Source: Betaproteobacteria bacterium
GTDB lineage: Bacteria; Pseudomonadota; Gammaproteobacteria; Burkholderiales; SG8-41
Direction of reading: 5' to 3'
DNA: 64,000 nucleotides
NCBI GenBank assembly: GCA_900299145.1
Contig: OMIN01000155.1
Location: forward strand, 62,001 to 126,000
Positions 25,955-34,393 of the stretch are shown here, one piece after another. Within the stretch, counting starts at the first letter, position 1. Each line of letters starts with the position of its first letter. The translations under genes and the position numbers were made by a program. Under the pieces are notes generated by a model that saw only the letters and a list, made by a program, of their open reading frames with translations, did no database searches and was not told the DNA's origin.

Positions 25955-26395
25955 ATGCCGCCGCTGGAAGACAACAAGCTGCTGATACAGCGCCTGATTG
26001 CCGGGGGCCATAACCGCCAGAATGCGGTGGCCGCAGCGGCACTATACAGTGAAGACGCGCTGAATCACACGCGCAAGGTCGGCCGTGCAGGAATGCAGGC
26101 GGTGTTTGAAACGCTCTACGCCGTATTCCCGGATTTTCATTACACCATCGATGAGTGCACCGCCGAAGGGGACCGCGTGGTGTGCAAGATGACCATGACC
26201 GGCACACATCGCGGCCAACCCAAACTGCCGGAAGCCTTCAGCGGCATGCTCACGGGAGTTGCGCCGACGGGTAAAGTGGTCAAGGTGTTGCAGTTCCACA
26301 GTTTTCGCATCCGTGATGGGCTGATTTGTGAACACGCGGCAGTGCGCGACGACATGGGCATGGTGCAGCAGTTGGGGCTGGTGCAGCGACCCTGA
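25955..26395 (+). CDS. SnoaL-like ester-cyclase/NTF2-fold protein
   Basis: The 146-residue cone-fold protein has SEDALNHTRKVGRAGMQAVFETLYAVFPDF (the usual SnoaL segment, residues about 32-60), CTAEGDRVVCKMTMTGTHRG, and FRIRDGLICEHAAVRDDMGM. These proteins act as aldol cyclases, dehalogenases or isomerases, or are uncharacterised. It starts 5 nt after the GST stop, so it is co-transcribed. The catalytic Asp/His pair cannot be assigned firmly. Confidence 0.82.
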   Translation: MPPLEDNKLLIQRLIAGGHNRQNAVAAAALYSEDALNHTRKVGRAGMQAVFETLYAVFPDFHYTIDECTAEGDRVVCKMTMTGTHRGQPKLPEAFSGMLTGVAPTGKVVKVLQFHSFRIRDGLICEHAAVRDDMGMVQQLGLVQRP

Positions 26396-26407
26396 CCGTT
26401 TGCGCAA

Positions 26408-27442
26408 TCAGCGATGCGGCAAGGCACTTGCTCCCGCCAACCGCCGTATCGCCTCAACCACCGCGCGCGGGCTGGCCTTGTTCTGCCCCGCGATGTCATA
26501 AGCGCTGCCGTGCGCCACGGATGAAAACAGAATTGGCGTACCGATGGTCAACCCCGCCGTGCGGTCGATAGCCAGCGATTTGGCTGCGACATGGCCTTGG
26601 TCGTGTGTCATCACCACGCAGGCGTCGTAACCCGGCTTGTGAAATATCGTGTCGGCGCCGAACGGTCCGTCGGCGTCGATCTTTTGAGCCTGCGCATCCG
26701 CTATCGCAGGCTCAATAATCAAACGCTCATCGTCACCGAAGAGGCCGCCCTCGCTCGCGTGGGGGTTCAAGCCCGACACCGCGATGCGCGGTGCGGCAAC
26801 GCCGATGCGTTTTAGCGCCGCGTGCGCGGCTGCTATCGAATGCAACACGCGCTCGCGCGTGACCAGCTCTATCGCGCGGCGAAGGCTCACGTGCAGCGTG
26901 GCATGCACGATGCGCAGCTCACGTCCCTCGCGGTCAAAACAGATCATCAGGAACGCGTCTTCAATAGGTGTGTTCGTGCAGCGCGCGACGAAGGATGGAT
27001 AACCATCGAATTCGATACCTGCCATCTTGATGGCGGTTTCGGTCATCGGTGCGGCGACCACCGCATCGACTTCGTGGCGCAACGCTGCTTCAATGGCGGC
27101 ACGTGCGCTGTCGAGTGCGGCGAGGCCGTGTGCGGCGGCAAGTTCACCGAGTTGGAGTTCGCCGGGCTTGAATTGCGGGCGCTCGACCAGCGCCGTGGTG
27201 TCGCTGTCAATCGTGTCCGCGCCGGCGGCGCTGGCCACGCTCTGCAAGCGCGGTGCAAGGCCACAAGCGCGCGCGTGCATCTCCAGCACGCCGCGGTCGC
27301 CAAATAGCACGGGCTGGCAAATCGCGCGCACTGATGGATCCAGCGCGGCCTTTAACGCGATTTCCGGGCCAATGCCGGCAGGATCGCCGAGAGCGACGGC
27401 AATGCGGGGCAAGTGGGGGGTGTAGGGCGCTGCACTGGACAT
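26408..27442 (-). CDS. PdxA-family dehydrogenase (PdxA2/TphB-like)
   Basis: The 344-residue protein is of the 4-hydroxythreonine-4-phosphate dehydrogenase family: RIAVALGDPAGIGPEIALKA at residues about 13-32, VAAPMTETAIKMAG near 150, SGLNPHASEGGLFGDDE with metal-binding His near 240, and VVMTHDQGHVAAKSL near 280. The family also contains TphB, the cis-diol dehydrogenase of terephthalate breakdown. Lying divergent from a Rieske aromatic oxygenase (143-nt gap), it is more plausibly a diol or phospho-threonate-type dehydrogenase than a vitamin B6 enzyme; that is inference. The start is ATG 27442. Confidence 0.85.
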   Translation of the reverse strand: MSSAAPYTPHLPRIAVALGDPAGIGPEIALKAALDPSVRAICQPVLFGDRGVLEMHARACGLAPRLQSVASAAGADTIDSDTTALVERPQFKPGELQLGELAAAHGLAALDSARAAIEAALRHEVDAVVAAPMTETAIKMAGIEFDGYPSFVARCTNTPIEDAFLMICFDREGRELRIVHATLHVSLRRAIELVTRERVLHSIAAAHAALKRIGVAAPRIAVSGLNPHASEGGLFGDDERLIIEPAIADAQAQKIDADGPFGADTIFHKPGYDACVVMTHDQGHVAAKSLAIDRTAGLTIGTPILFSSVAHGSAYDIAGQNKASPRAVVEAIRRLAGASALPHR

Positions 27443-27585
27443 GAGGCTTCCTGAATTGGCTGGAAGGTCATACTGTAGCGTGAAACCGCCGCCAGTCCTC
27501 TTCAGTAACCATCCGGCAGCCATCTGGCAGCCATCCGGTAAAATGGGAGTGGCATTTTTACGTTCCCCATCTACAGGTACTGACC

Positions 27586-28890
27586 ATGCTGACCCAGCAG
27601 GAAAACGACTTTCTCACGCAAACCGGCGCCGGCACGCCGATGGGCGATTTGTTCCGCCGTTACTGGATGCCCGCCTTGCATGGTTGGGAACTGCCCGAGC
27701 CGGATTGCCCGCCGGTACGCGTAAAGCTTTTGGGTGAGCGGCTGATCGCGTTTCGTGATACGCAAAACCGGCTGGGGTTGATCGACGAGTTTTGCGCGCA
27801 TCGTGGTGTATCGCTGTGGTTTGGCCGCAATGAGGCGTCGGGCCTGCGCTGCCCGTATCACGGCTGGAAGTACGATGTCACCGGCCAATGCACTGAATTG
27901 CCGTCGGAGGGTTCTGGAGATGAGGCCGGCAACGGCCCCATGTGCAAACGCATCAAGCTAAAGTCGTATCCGTGCATCGAAGTAGGCGGCGTGATCTGGA
28001 CCTACATGGGCCCGCCGGAGCTGAAACCCGCGCCGCCCGCGCTGGAGTGGACCCAGGTACAGCCGCGCCAGCGTTATGTGTCCAAGCGTTTGCAGGAATG
28101 CAATTTTCTGCAGGCCATTGAAGGCGGCATTGATTCCTCGCACGTGAGTTTTTTGCATGGGGGCGCGCTCAAAACCGACCCGCTGTTTGTCGGCAGCAAG
28201 GGCAATGAATACAACGACCACGATCGCATGCCGTTTTTTGAAGTGGCGGATTTCCCCGGCGGCCTGCTGATCGGCGCGCGGCGCAACGTGACCGACGATC
28301 CGGGCAAATACTACTGGCGCATTACGCCCTACATCATGCCCATGCACACCATCATTCCGCCGCGCGCCGGGCACCCGCTGGGCGGCCATATGTGGGTGCC
28401 GATTGACGATGAAAACTGCTGGGCATGGAGCTTTAATTACCACCCAAAGCGTGATCTGAAGGAATCCGAACTTAACGCCATGAAAGACGGCAAGGGCATA
28501 CATGTCAAGTACGTGCCCGGCTCGTTTATTCCGCTGGCGAATGCGCGTAATGACTACCTGATCGATCGCGCGGCGCAAAAAGCCGGTGTGCATTACTCCG
28601 GCGTAGAAGGCATCGCCATGCAGGACGCGTCGCTACAGGAATCGATGGGGGCCGTGCAGGATCGCACTAGGGAAAATCTTTGCCCCACTGATCGCGGCAT
28701 TGTGATGATGCGCCGGCTTCTCAAGCAGAGCGCCGAGGCGAATCGTGCCGGCAAGCCGCTACCCGGTCTGAACCCTGAAGAGCAGCACGTACGCTCGTGC
28801 TCGCTGCTATTGCCGAAGGAACAGGCGTTCAAAGATCACGCGCGGCATGGGCTGTTTCCGCCGCTGGGCACGGACCCCATAACTGTTTGA
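27586..28890 (+). CDS. Rieske non-haem iron oxygenase alpha subunit (phthalate-dioxygenase-like)
   Basis: The 434-residue protein has the Rieske [2Fe-2S] ligands Cys70-x-His72 (EFCAHRG) and Cys89-x2-His92 (CPYHGWKYD). The mononuclear iron site is in IEGGIDSSHVSFLHG (Asp183, His186, His191), a pattern typical of single-component alpha-3 enzymes such as phthalate 4,5-dioxygenase. It needs a reductase, and none is nearby. The reaction should be ring dihydroxylation or O-demethylation. The gene ends in an AT-rich repeat that supplies its TGA. Divergence from a PdxA/TphB-like gene and the following CoA-transferase fit an aromatic-acid pathway. Confidence 0.9.
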   Translation: MLTQQENDFLTQTGAGTPMGDLFRRYWMPALHGWELPEPDCPPVRVKLLGERLIAFRDTQNRLGLIDEFCAHRGVSLWFGRNEASGLRCPYHGWKYDVTGQCTELPSEGSGDEAGNGPMCKRIKLKSYPCIEVGGVIWTYMGPPELKPAPPALEWTQVQPRQRYVSKRLQECNFLQAIEGGIDSSHVSFLHGGALKTDPLFVGSKGNEYNDHDRMPFFEVADFPGGLLIGARRNVTDDPGKYYWRITPYIMPMHTIIPPRAGHPLGGHMWVPIDDENCWAWSFNYHPKRDLKESELNAMKDGKGIHVKYVPGSFIPLANARNDYLIDRAAQKAGVHYSGVEGIAMQDASLQESMGAVQDRTRENLCPTDRGIVMMRRLLKQSAEANRAGKPLPGLNPEEQHVRSCSLLLPKEQAFKDHARHGLFPPLGTDPITV

Positions 28891-28908
28891 TTTAATTGAA
28901 TAATTTTT
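28881..28908 (+). repeat. AT-rich gene-boundary repeat, copy 11
   Basis: It reads AACTGTTTGATTTAATTGAA and on into T-rich sequence. The TGA stop codon of the Rieske oxygenase is inside the motif. Confidence 0.7.
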
Positions 28909-28974
28909 GCGTCCGCAACAAGGCTTCCAGTAACGTTGCGTGCACGCGTCAGATGCAATCGTGAGGCACGCGGC

Positions 28975-31161
28975 GTGACACTGCTATCGAATTTGAACGT
29001 GCTACAAATCGGAAGCGGCCCGGCGGCAGCCGTTTGCGGGCGTCTGCTGGGTGATGCGGGGGCGCGCGTTACGTGCATTGATGCCAATCCCGATACAGGC
29101 GCGCTGAACGTTCACCTGAATCACGGCAAACTTGTGATGCGGACTCAGGCCGAAGAACAAGGCGCGCTGGCTGAAGCTCACATCATTGTGATTGAAGGTT
29201 CGCCCAGCACACTGGCCGCCGGGCGTTATACGCCCGCGGCGATACGCGCCATCAATGCCACCGCCGTGCTGGTGATGATTTCGCCGTATGGCCAGACCGG
29301 ACCGTGCGCGGACGATCCTGCGACTGATCTGACGCTGTGTTTCGCCAGCGGCATTCCGCGGTTGCTGACGGGGCAGGGGGATGATTTGTCGGAGGCGCCC
29401 ATCGCGCCCGCGGGCGGGCAGTCGGCGTTCATTGGCGGCGTGGCTGCGGCATGCGCGGGCATGCATGCCGCGTTAGGTAACGTGCCGGGCGCCGACATCG
29501 ATGTGTCGATACAAGAAGCGCTGGCGACATTGGCAATCACCGAACTCGCTCGCGCGGGCGTCCATGGCAGGAGCTGGTCGCGCAAACGTTTAACTGACGG
29601 CAATGGCGCTACCGTCTGCATTTTGCCGGCAAGCGACGGCTATGCCGCGATTTCACCGCGCGAGGAAAAGCAATGGGCGTCGTGGCTCGCAGCCATGGGT
29701 TCACCCGCGTGGGGCAACGACCCGCGCTTTCGCAAGAAATCGGACCGCGTGGCGAACTGGGATGCGCTGCACGCGCTGATGTCGGATTGGAGCCGCCGGC
29801 ACACCAAGCAATGGATCGCGGACACGGCGCAGGCCGCGCACGTGCCTAGTTTTCCGCTGCGTGAAGTGGCCGAACATCTGGATTCGCCGCAGCTGAAGCA
29901 TCGCGGGTACTTCAGGCCGATTGCCGTGGGTGGCTTGACTGTGCAGGCACCGGGGCATCCGTTTGGTTTGCAACTCACTCGAGGCGATCAACACGAACAG
30001 CGTGCATCGCAATCATCGTTACCGGGTGCAATGCCACTCACCGGCGTGCGCGTGCTCGATTTCAGTTGGGTGATCGCGGGGCCGACGACTACACGCTATC
30101 TTGCCGCTATGGGCGCGGAGGTGATCAAAGTCGAAGCGCCGGGCGCGGGCGACCCGGGCCGCACATCAGAATTGCACACAGTGCTGGGGCAGGCGAAAAA
30201 AGGCATCGTGCTCGATCTGAAAAAGCCCGAAGGGGTTGCACTGGCGCGAGAACTTGCCGCGCGTAGCGACATACTGCTGGAGAACTACGCCACCGGCGTG
30301 ATGGACCGATTGGGGCTGGGCGCCGAAGCATTGAAGGCGGTGAACCCCCATCTGATTTACATCTCCGCCTCCGGCATGGGCCGCAGCGGGCCGGACGCGC
30401 GCGCGGTGGCCTATGGCACGCTGCTGCAATGTTATGCCGGCTTTGCGGGACTCAACCGGCACCCGGAGCGGCCACCGCGCATCGGGCTGGCTTGGCTTGA
30501 TCCGATGTGCGGGTTGATGTTGGCATTCATCGCGGCAGCCGCGCTGTGGCAGCGGCGGCAGGGGGGAGCCGTGGCGCGCGGGGATTTCTCCATGATCGAA
30601 GCAATGCTGTGGACCATGGCTGAGCCACTGCTGGCCGCGCAAACCGGAAAGCCGCCGCAGCCCATGGGCAATCAATCGGTGCGCCATTTGCCGCATGGCG
30701 CGTGGCGTTGTGCGGGAGACGACGACTGGGTAAGCATCGTGGTGCGCACCGATGAAGAGTGGCGGGCGCTGTGCGGTGTCGTGCCGGCATTGGCCGGCCA
30801 TGTTCACGCCAACCTTGAGGCGCGACGGGCAACCAGTGAAGTGATTGATGCTGCACTCAAAGCATGGGCAGCGCCGCAGGCGGCTGCCGTGGCAGCGGAT
30901 GCCCTATTGCGTGCGGGCGTGCCCGCTGCCGCGCTCGCGCGTTCCAGCGATCTGGTGGCGAGTGAACACCTGAACGCTCGCGGATTCTGGGACAAGCACA
31001 CCAAGGGCGTGTTGCCCGGCTTACCGTGGAGCGCCAGCGTGGGGCGCGTGCAGGGTGCAGCGCCGGGATTGGGCGCTGACACAGAACGCGTGCTGACCAG
31101 CGTGCTCAGGCTTACGCCGGAAAAGGTTGCGGCGCTGCGCGCGGATGGCGTGTTGGGCTGA
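28975..31161 (+). CDS. Fused two-domain CaiB/BaiF CoA-transferase
   Basis: The 728-residue protein has two class III CoA-transferase halves joined head to tail. The N-half (about 1-350) has YGQTGPCADDPATDLTLCFASG with the catalytic-type Asp118. The C-half restarts at LTGVRVLDFSWVIAGPTTTRYL and has GRSGPDARAVAYGTLLQ, where the equivalent Asp is missing. GTG 28975 is preferred because GAGG lies 8 nt upstream and the family begins there; a TTG at 28936 is an alternative. The single polypeptide may mimic a heterodimer such as BbsE/BbsF (inference). It ends 26 nt from the convergent enoyl-CoA hydratase gene. Confidence 0.85.
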   Translation: MTLLSNLNVLQIGSGPAAAVCGRLLGDAGARVTCIDANPDTGALNVHLNHGKLVMRTQAEEQGALAEAHIIVIEGSPSTLAAGRYTPAAIRAINATAVLVMISPYGQTGPCADDPATDLTLCFASGIPRLLTGQGDDLSEAPIAPAGGQSAFIGGVAAACAGMHAALGNVPGADIDVSIQEALATLAITELARAGVHGRSWSRKRLTDGNGATVCILPASDGYAAISPREEKQWASWLAAMGSPAWGNDPRFRKKSDRVANWDALHALMSDWSRRHTKQWIADTAQAAHVPSFPLREVAEHLDSPQLKHRGYFRPIAVGGLTVQAPGHPFGLQLTRGDQHEQRASQSSLPGAMPLTGVRVLDFSWVIAGPTTTRYLAAMGAEVIKVEAPGAGDPGRTSELHTVLGQAKKGIVLDLKKPEGVALARELAARSDILLENYATGVMDRLGLGAEALKAVNPHLIYISASGMGRSGPDARAVAYGTLLQCYAGFAGLNRHPERPPRIGLAWLDPMCGLMLAFIAAAALWQRRQGGAVARGDFSMIEAMLWTMAEPLLAAQTGKPPQPMGNQSVRHLPHGAWRCAGDDDWVSIVVRTDEEWRALCGVVPALAGHVHANLEARRATSEVIDAALKAWAAPQAAAVAADALLRAGVPAAALARSSDLVASEHLNARGFWDKHTKGVLPGLPWSASVGRVQGAAPGLGADTERVLTSVLRLTPEKVAALRADGVLG

Positions 31162-31187
31162 GCCCGGCTCGTGCTACCCGTTGCCGG

Positions 31188-32105
31188 TTAATACTCTCCG
31201 CTGCGATATGCCTCATCCAGCCGTTTCAAATCTTCCTCAGAAAATTCCGCCCACGCCTCGCCTCGTTTGCGCAATGCGCCGGTAAATTTGGGCTTGCGCT
31301 TGGCGTTGAAGGCCTGACGGCCTTCCTCACCGTCGGTGGTGGTCTGAATCAACAGCGCGTTCATCAGATTCTGGATATGCCACGCCTGATCGGTGGGCAT
31401 GTCACCAAATCGCACCACGAATTCCTTCATCATGCGCACGGCCACTGGCGGCAGCGTGCAAATGTGACGCGCCATTTTCTCGGCGCGCTCCATCAACTGG
31501 GCGTGCGGCGCGACTTCGTTGATGAGGCCGATGCGCAGCGCTTCCGTGGCGTCGAACGGTTCGTCAGTGAGCAGCACTTTCATCGCGTCGATGTAACGCA
31601 ACTGCTTGATTAGCAGGCTCGCGCCAGGCCCGTGGCCGAGCCAGCCTTGAGTCAACAGCGAGAATTTAAAGCGCGCGTTCTCGGCACTGGCAATACGAAT
31701 GTCGCACGACGACAGCAGGATGTAGAGGCCCGCACCCGCCGCCCAGCCGTTGACCGCCGCGATCACCGGCTTCCACACGCGCGGATAGTGATCGCCGGAG
31801 CGGCCGTCGACGCCCGTTTTTTGCCCGTGCACCGTGCCGGCGAGCGGCCAGTAAATACGTTGTGTGCGCAAAAACTCACGTTCTTCTTCCGTGATGTTTT
31901 TGCGCTTCGCCAGATTGTGCCCGCCGCAAAAATGCTTGTCACCGGCCCCGGTAAGTATGGCGCAGCGTATCGAGCGGTCTTCCCACAGATCAATCCACGC
32001 CTGCGAAATATCGTCGGACATGGTCTTATCAAGGATGTTGGCCTTGGCCGGGTTGTTAAGCGTGATATAGGCGACGCCGTCGCGTTTAATGTAATCGAGG
32101 GCCAA
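31188..32105 (-). CDS. Enoyl-CoA hydratase/isomerase family protein
   Basis: The 305-residue crotonase-fold protein has YITLNNPAKANILDKTM near residue 13, the first oxyanion-hole segment HFCGGHNLAKRK near 58, and the second AAVNGWAAGAGLYILLSSCDIRIAS near 114-138. The loop between them is longer than usual (KRKNITEEEREFLRTQRIYW), as in benzoyl- or carnitinyl-type subgroups. The start is a TTG at 32105 with AGGAGA 7 nt upstream. It is divergent from the decarboxylase-like gene across a region with an operator-like inverted repeat. Confidence 0.87.
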   Translation of the reverse strand: MALDYIKRDGVAYITLNNPAKANILDKTMSDDISQAWIDLWEDRSIRCAILTGAGDKHFCGGHNLAKRKNITEEEREFLRTQRIYWPLAGTVHGQKTGVDGRSGDHYPRVWKPVIAAVNGWAAGAGLYILLSSCDIRIASAENARFKFSLLTQGWLGHGPGASLLIKQLRYIDAMKVLLTDEPFDATEALRIGLINEVAPHAQLMERAEKMARHICTLPPVAVRMMKEFVVRFGDMPTDQAWHIQNLMNALLIQTTTDGEEGRQAFNAKRKPKFTGALRKRGEAWAEFSEEDLKRLDEAYRSGEY

Positions 32106-32194
32106 AGGAATCTCCTGAAAAGGTGCCGGTGAATGGAGCGCATGCGCGTCGTGCGCGCTGTCATCATGATGGTGTACCGCTCACGCCTGCCGTG

Positions 32195-32241
32195 TCAATA
32201 TGGCATCAATATCGGAGGCCCAATATCGGATACCATATTGA
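32195..32241. promoter_or_regulatory. Operator-like array of CAATAT(C/G)G boxes
   Basis: TCAATATGG (32195-32203) and CCATATTGA (32233-32241) form 9-bp inverted arms that extend to 13 bp with one mismatch. Between them CAATATCGG occurs twice as a direct repeat (32207-32215, 32221-32229). It lies between divergent catabolic genes, where a repressor or activator dimer would act. Confidence 0.6.
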
Positions 32242-32274
32242 GCGTTCTCATTCGCAAATTTTTTGTCTTCTGCC

Positions 32275-33267
32275 ATGTCCAAACTCCGACTCGCCCTTTC
32301 CTGCTGGAACTATGACCGCATGCGCGCGCTGGCCGATGGCCGCGTGCAGCCACACGGCATTGAACTCAATTTCCTCGATCACATCGTCGAAGAAACCTTT
32401 TTCCGCATGCTGCGCTATCAGGAGTTCGACGTGGCGGAACTGTCGCTGTCGTCGTATACCGTTTCGCTGTTCCGCGATCCGCAACCGTTTGTCGCGATCC
32501 CGGTGTTTCCATCGCGCATGTTCCGGCATTCCTGCACGTTCATTTCGACAGCCAGCGGCATTCGCGAACCGAAAGATCTGATCGGCAAAAAGGTCGCTTC
32601 CCCTGAATACCAGATGACCGCGCCGGTGTGGAGCCGCGGCATCATGCAGGACGAGTACGGCGTGAAAATCGGCGACTGCGAATACTGGACCGGCGGACAG
32701 GAAACGCCGGGCCGAGACGAAAAACTCAAGCTCGACTTGCCGCCCCACATCAAACTGAATCCGATCCCGGCGGGCAAAACGCTGTCGCAAATGCTCGCCG
32801 CGGGCGAGATCGACGCACTGCACAGCCCACGCATGCCGTCTACGCTGCACTCACAGCCGTCTAAGGTGAGGCGCCTGTTTGAGGATTACGTCGATGTCGA
32901 ACGCGCTTACTACAAAAAGACGAAGTTGTTCCCCATCATGCACACCATCGCCATCCGGCGCGAGGTGTACGAGAAAAACCGCTGGATCGTGATGGAGTTG
33001 TATAAAGCCTTCGCCGAAGCCCAGCGCATTTGCTACGAAGAAATGTTCGAGACCGCCGCGCTGCGCAACATGCTGCCGTGGATGATCGCCGAGGTCGAAT
33101 GGCTGAAAAAACACATGGGCGACGACTGGTGGCCGTATGGTTTTGATGCGAACAAGGCCACGCTGGATACATTTTTGCGTTACCACCATGAGCAGGGTTT
33201 GTCGAAGCGCAGGCTGCAACCGCATGAGTTGTTCGCGCCCGAGACGCTGGAGGCGTTCAAGATTTAA
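32275..33267 (+). CDS. 4,5-dihydroxyphthalate decarboxylase-like (Pht5 family) protein
   Basis: The 330-residue protein matches the pattern I recall for Pht5-type decarboxylases and related periplasmic-binding-fold proteins. Blocks include LALSCWNYDRMRALADGRVQ, VEETFFRMLRYQEFDVAELSLSSY, PFVAIPVFPSRMFRHSC, LIGKKVASPEYQMTAPVW and LFPIMHTIAIRREVYEKN. No signal peptide is present, consistent with a cytosolic enzyme rather than a transporter protein. ATG 32275 is the family start, but no clear ribosome-binding site is seen. Near the phthalate-dioxygenase-like gene it fits decarboxylation of an aromatic diacid. Confidence 0.83.
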   Translation: MSKLRLALSCWNYDRMRALADGRVQPHGIELNFLDHIVEETFFRMLRYQEFDVAELSLSSYTVSLFRDPQPFVAIPVFPSRMFRHSCTFISTASGIREPKDLIGKKVASPEYQMTAPVWSRGIMQDEYGVKIGDCEYWTGGQETPGRDEKLKLDLPPHIKLNPIPAGKTLSQMLAAGEIDALHSPRMPSTLHSQPSKVRRLFEDYVDVERAYYKKTKLFPIMHTIAIRREVYEKNRWIVMELYKAFAEAQRICYEEMFETAALRNMLPWMIAEVEWLKKHMGDDWWPYGFDANKATLDTFLRYHHEQGLSKRRLQPHELFAPETLEAFKI

Positions 33268-33284
33268 AGTTAGTGTTTTTGAAA

Positions 33285-33310
33285 AATAACAATAAAAACA
33301 AATACTTATA
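33285..33310 (-). repeat. AT-rich gene-boundary repeat, copy 12
   Basis: The core reads AATAAAAACAAATACTTATA. It lies 18 nt after the stop of the decarboxylase-like gene and 73 nt before the TctC start. Confidence 0.75.
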
Positions 33311-33382
33311 AGAATATCCAACCGTATTCGTCCGTGCGTCTGGTGTGAAGGTGCAGGATTGATCGACAACTCGAGGTGCAGC

Positions 33383-34351
33383 ATGACTTCCGGAACAGCA
33401 AAGATTTTTTCTTTTCTTGCCCTTGCAGCGTTGGCGTCCAGTCCGGTGTGGGCACAGCCCGGAGCCGCCCGCCCTGTGCGCATGCTGGTCACCTACCCGC
33501 CAGGTGGCGCAACGGACATCAGCGCGCGTCTGATCGCGCCACGGCTGGGCGAAAATCTCGGCCAGCAGTTGATCGTCGACAACCGGCCCGGCGCCAGCGG
33601 ATTGATCGCCACCGCGCTGCTCGCGCGCGCGGCGCCGGATGGGCACACGATACTGGTGGTGGACGTGGCCCACGGGGCAAATCCGGCGCTGAATGACAAA
33701 ATGCCTTTTGACACGCTGAAAGACATTTCCGCGATCAGTCTGTTGATGCGCGTGCCGATGCTGTTTCTGGTGAACCCGGCGTTTCCACCGCAGAATCTGA
33801 AAGAACTCATCGGCCTGGCCAAAGCCAACCCCGGCAAATTCAACTACGGCTCGGCCGGCTTGGGCAGCACCATGTATCTGCTGGCGGAGTATTTCAAGGC
33901 CAGTGCTGGCATTGATCTCGTGCATGTGGCGTACAAGGGCGGCGGCCCGGCGCTGGCGGAAGTCATGGGCGGGCAGATCCCGATCACGTTTCTGTCCACT
34001 GCGGCCTCGATGCCACAGGTCAAGGCCGGGCGTGTGCGCGCGCTGGCGATTTCCGGCCGGGAGCGCAGCCCGGTGGCGCCCGACGTGCCCACGGCGGCGG
34101 AAAGCGGCCTGCCAGGCTTTGAGTTTTATTTGTGGCAAGCCGTGCTCGCACCCGCGGGCGTTCCCGCACCAGTGATGGCGCGTTTGAGCAACGCGGTGAC
34201 GGCCACACTCACGCACGCGGATACGCGCGAGCGCTTTACCGCGCTGGGCGCCGAAGTTACAGCGACCACGCCGCGCGAGGCCGATGCCTACATCCGCACG
34301 CAGGTCGAACGTTGGATCAAGACCTTGAAGCCCATGGCGACATCGAAGTAA
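33383..34351 (+). CDS. Bug/TctC-family periplasmic solute-binding protein
   Basis: The 322-residue protein starts at ATG 33383 (MTSGTAKIFSFLALAAL) with a signal peptide ending around VWAQ. Blocks are PVRMLVTYPPGGATDISARL, LIVDNRPGASGLIATALLA, PFDTLKDISAISLL, DLVHVAYKGGGPALAEVMGG and a late DVPTAAESGLPGFEFYLW. It sits directly ahead of the HyuAB pair and may deliver their substrate. Its TAA stop is the first triplet of an AT-rich repeat. Confidence 0.9.
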   Translation: MTSGTAKIFSFLALAALASSPVWAQPGAARPVRMLVTYPPGGATDISARLIAPRLGENLGQQLIVDNRPGASGLIATALLARAAPDGHTILVVDVAHGANPALNDKMPFDTLKDISAISLLMRVPMLFLVNPAFPPQNLKELIGLAKANPGKFNYGSAGLGSTMYLLAEYFKASAGIDLVHVAYKGGGPALAEVMGGQIPITFLSTAASMPQVKAGRVRALAISGRERSPVAPDVPTAAESGLPGFEFYLWQAVLAPAGVPAPVMARLSNAVTATLTHADTRERFTALGAEVTATTPREADAYIRTQVERWIKTLKPMATSK

Positions 34352-34376
34352 GTTATTGTTTTTATTGAATAATTTT
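34349..34376 (+). repeat. AT-rich gene-boundary repeat, copy 13
   Basis: It begins TAAGTTATTGTTTTTATTGA. The first TAA is the stop codon of the TctC gene, and the repeat ends 18 nt before the hyuA-type ATG at 34394. Confidence 0.75.
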
Positions 34377-34393
34377 AAATTTCGGATTCTGCG

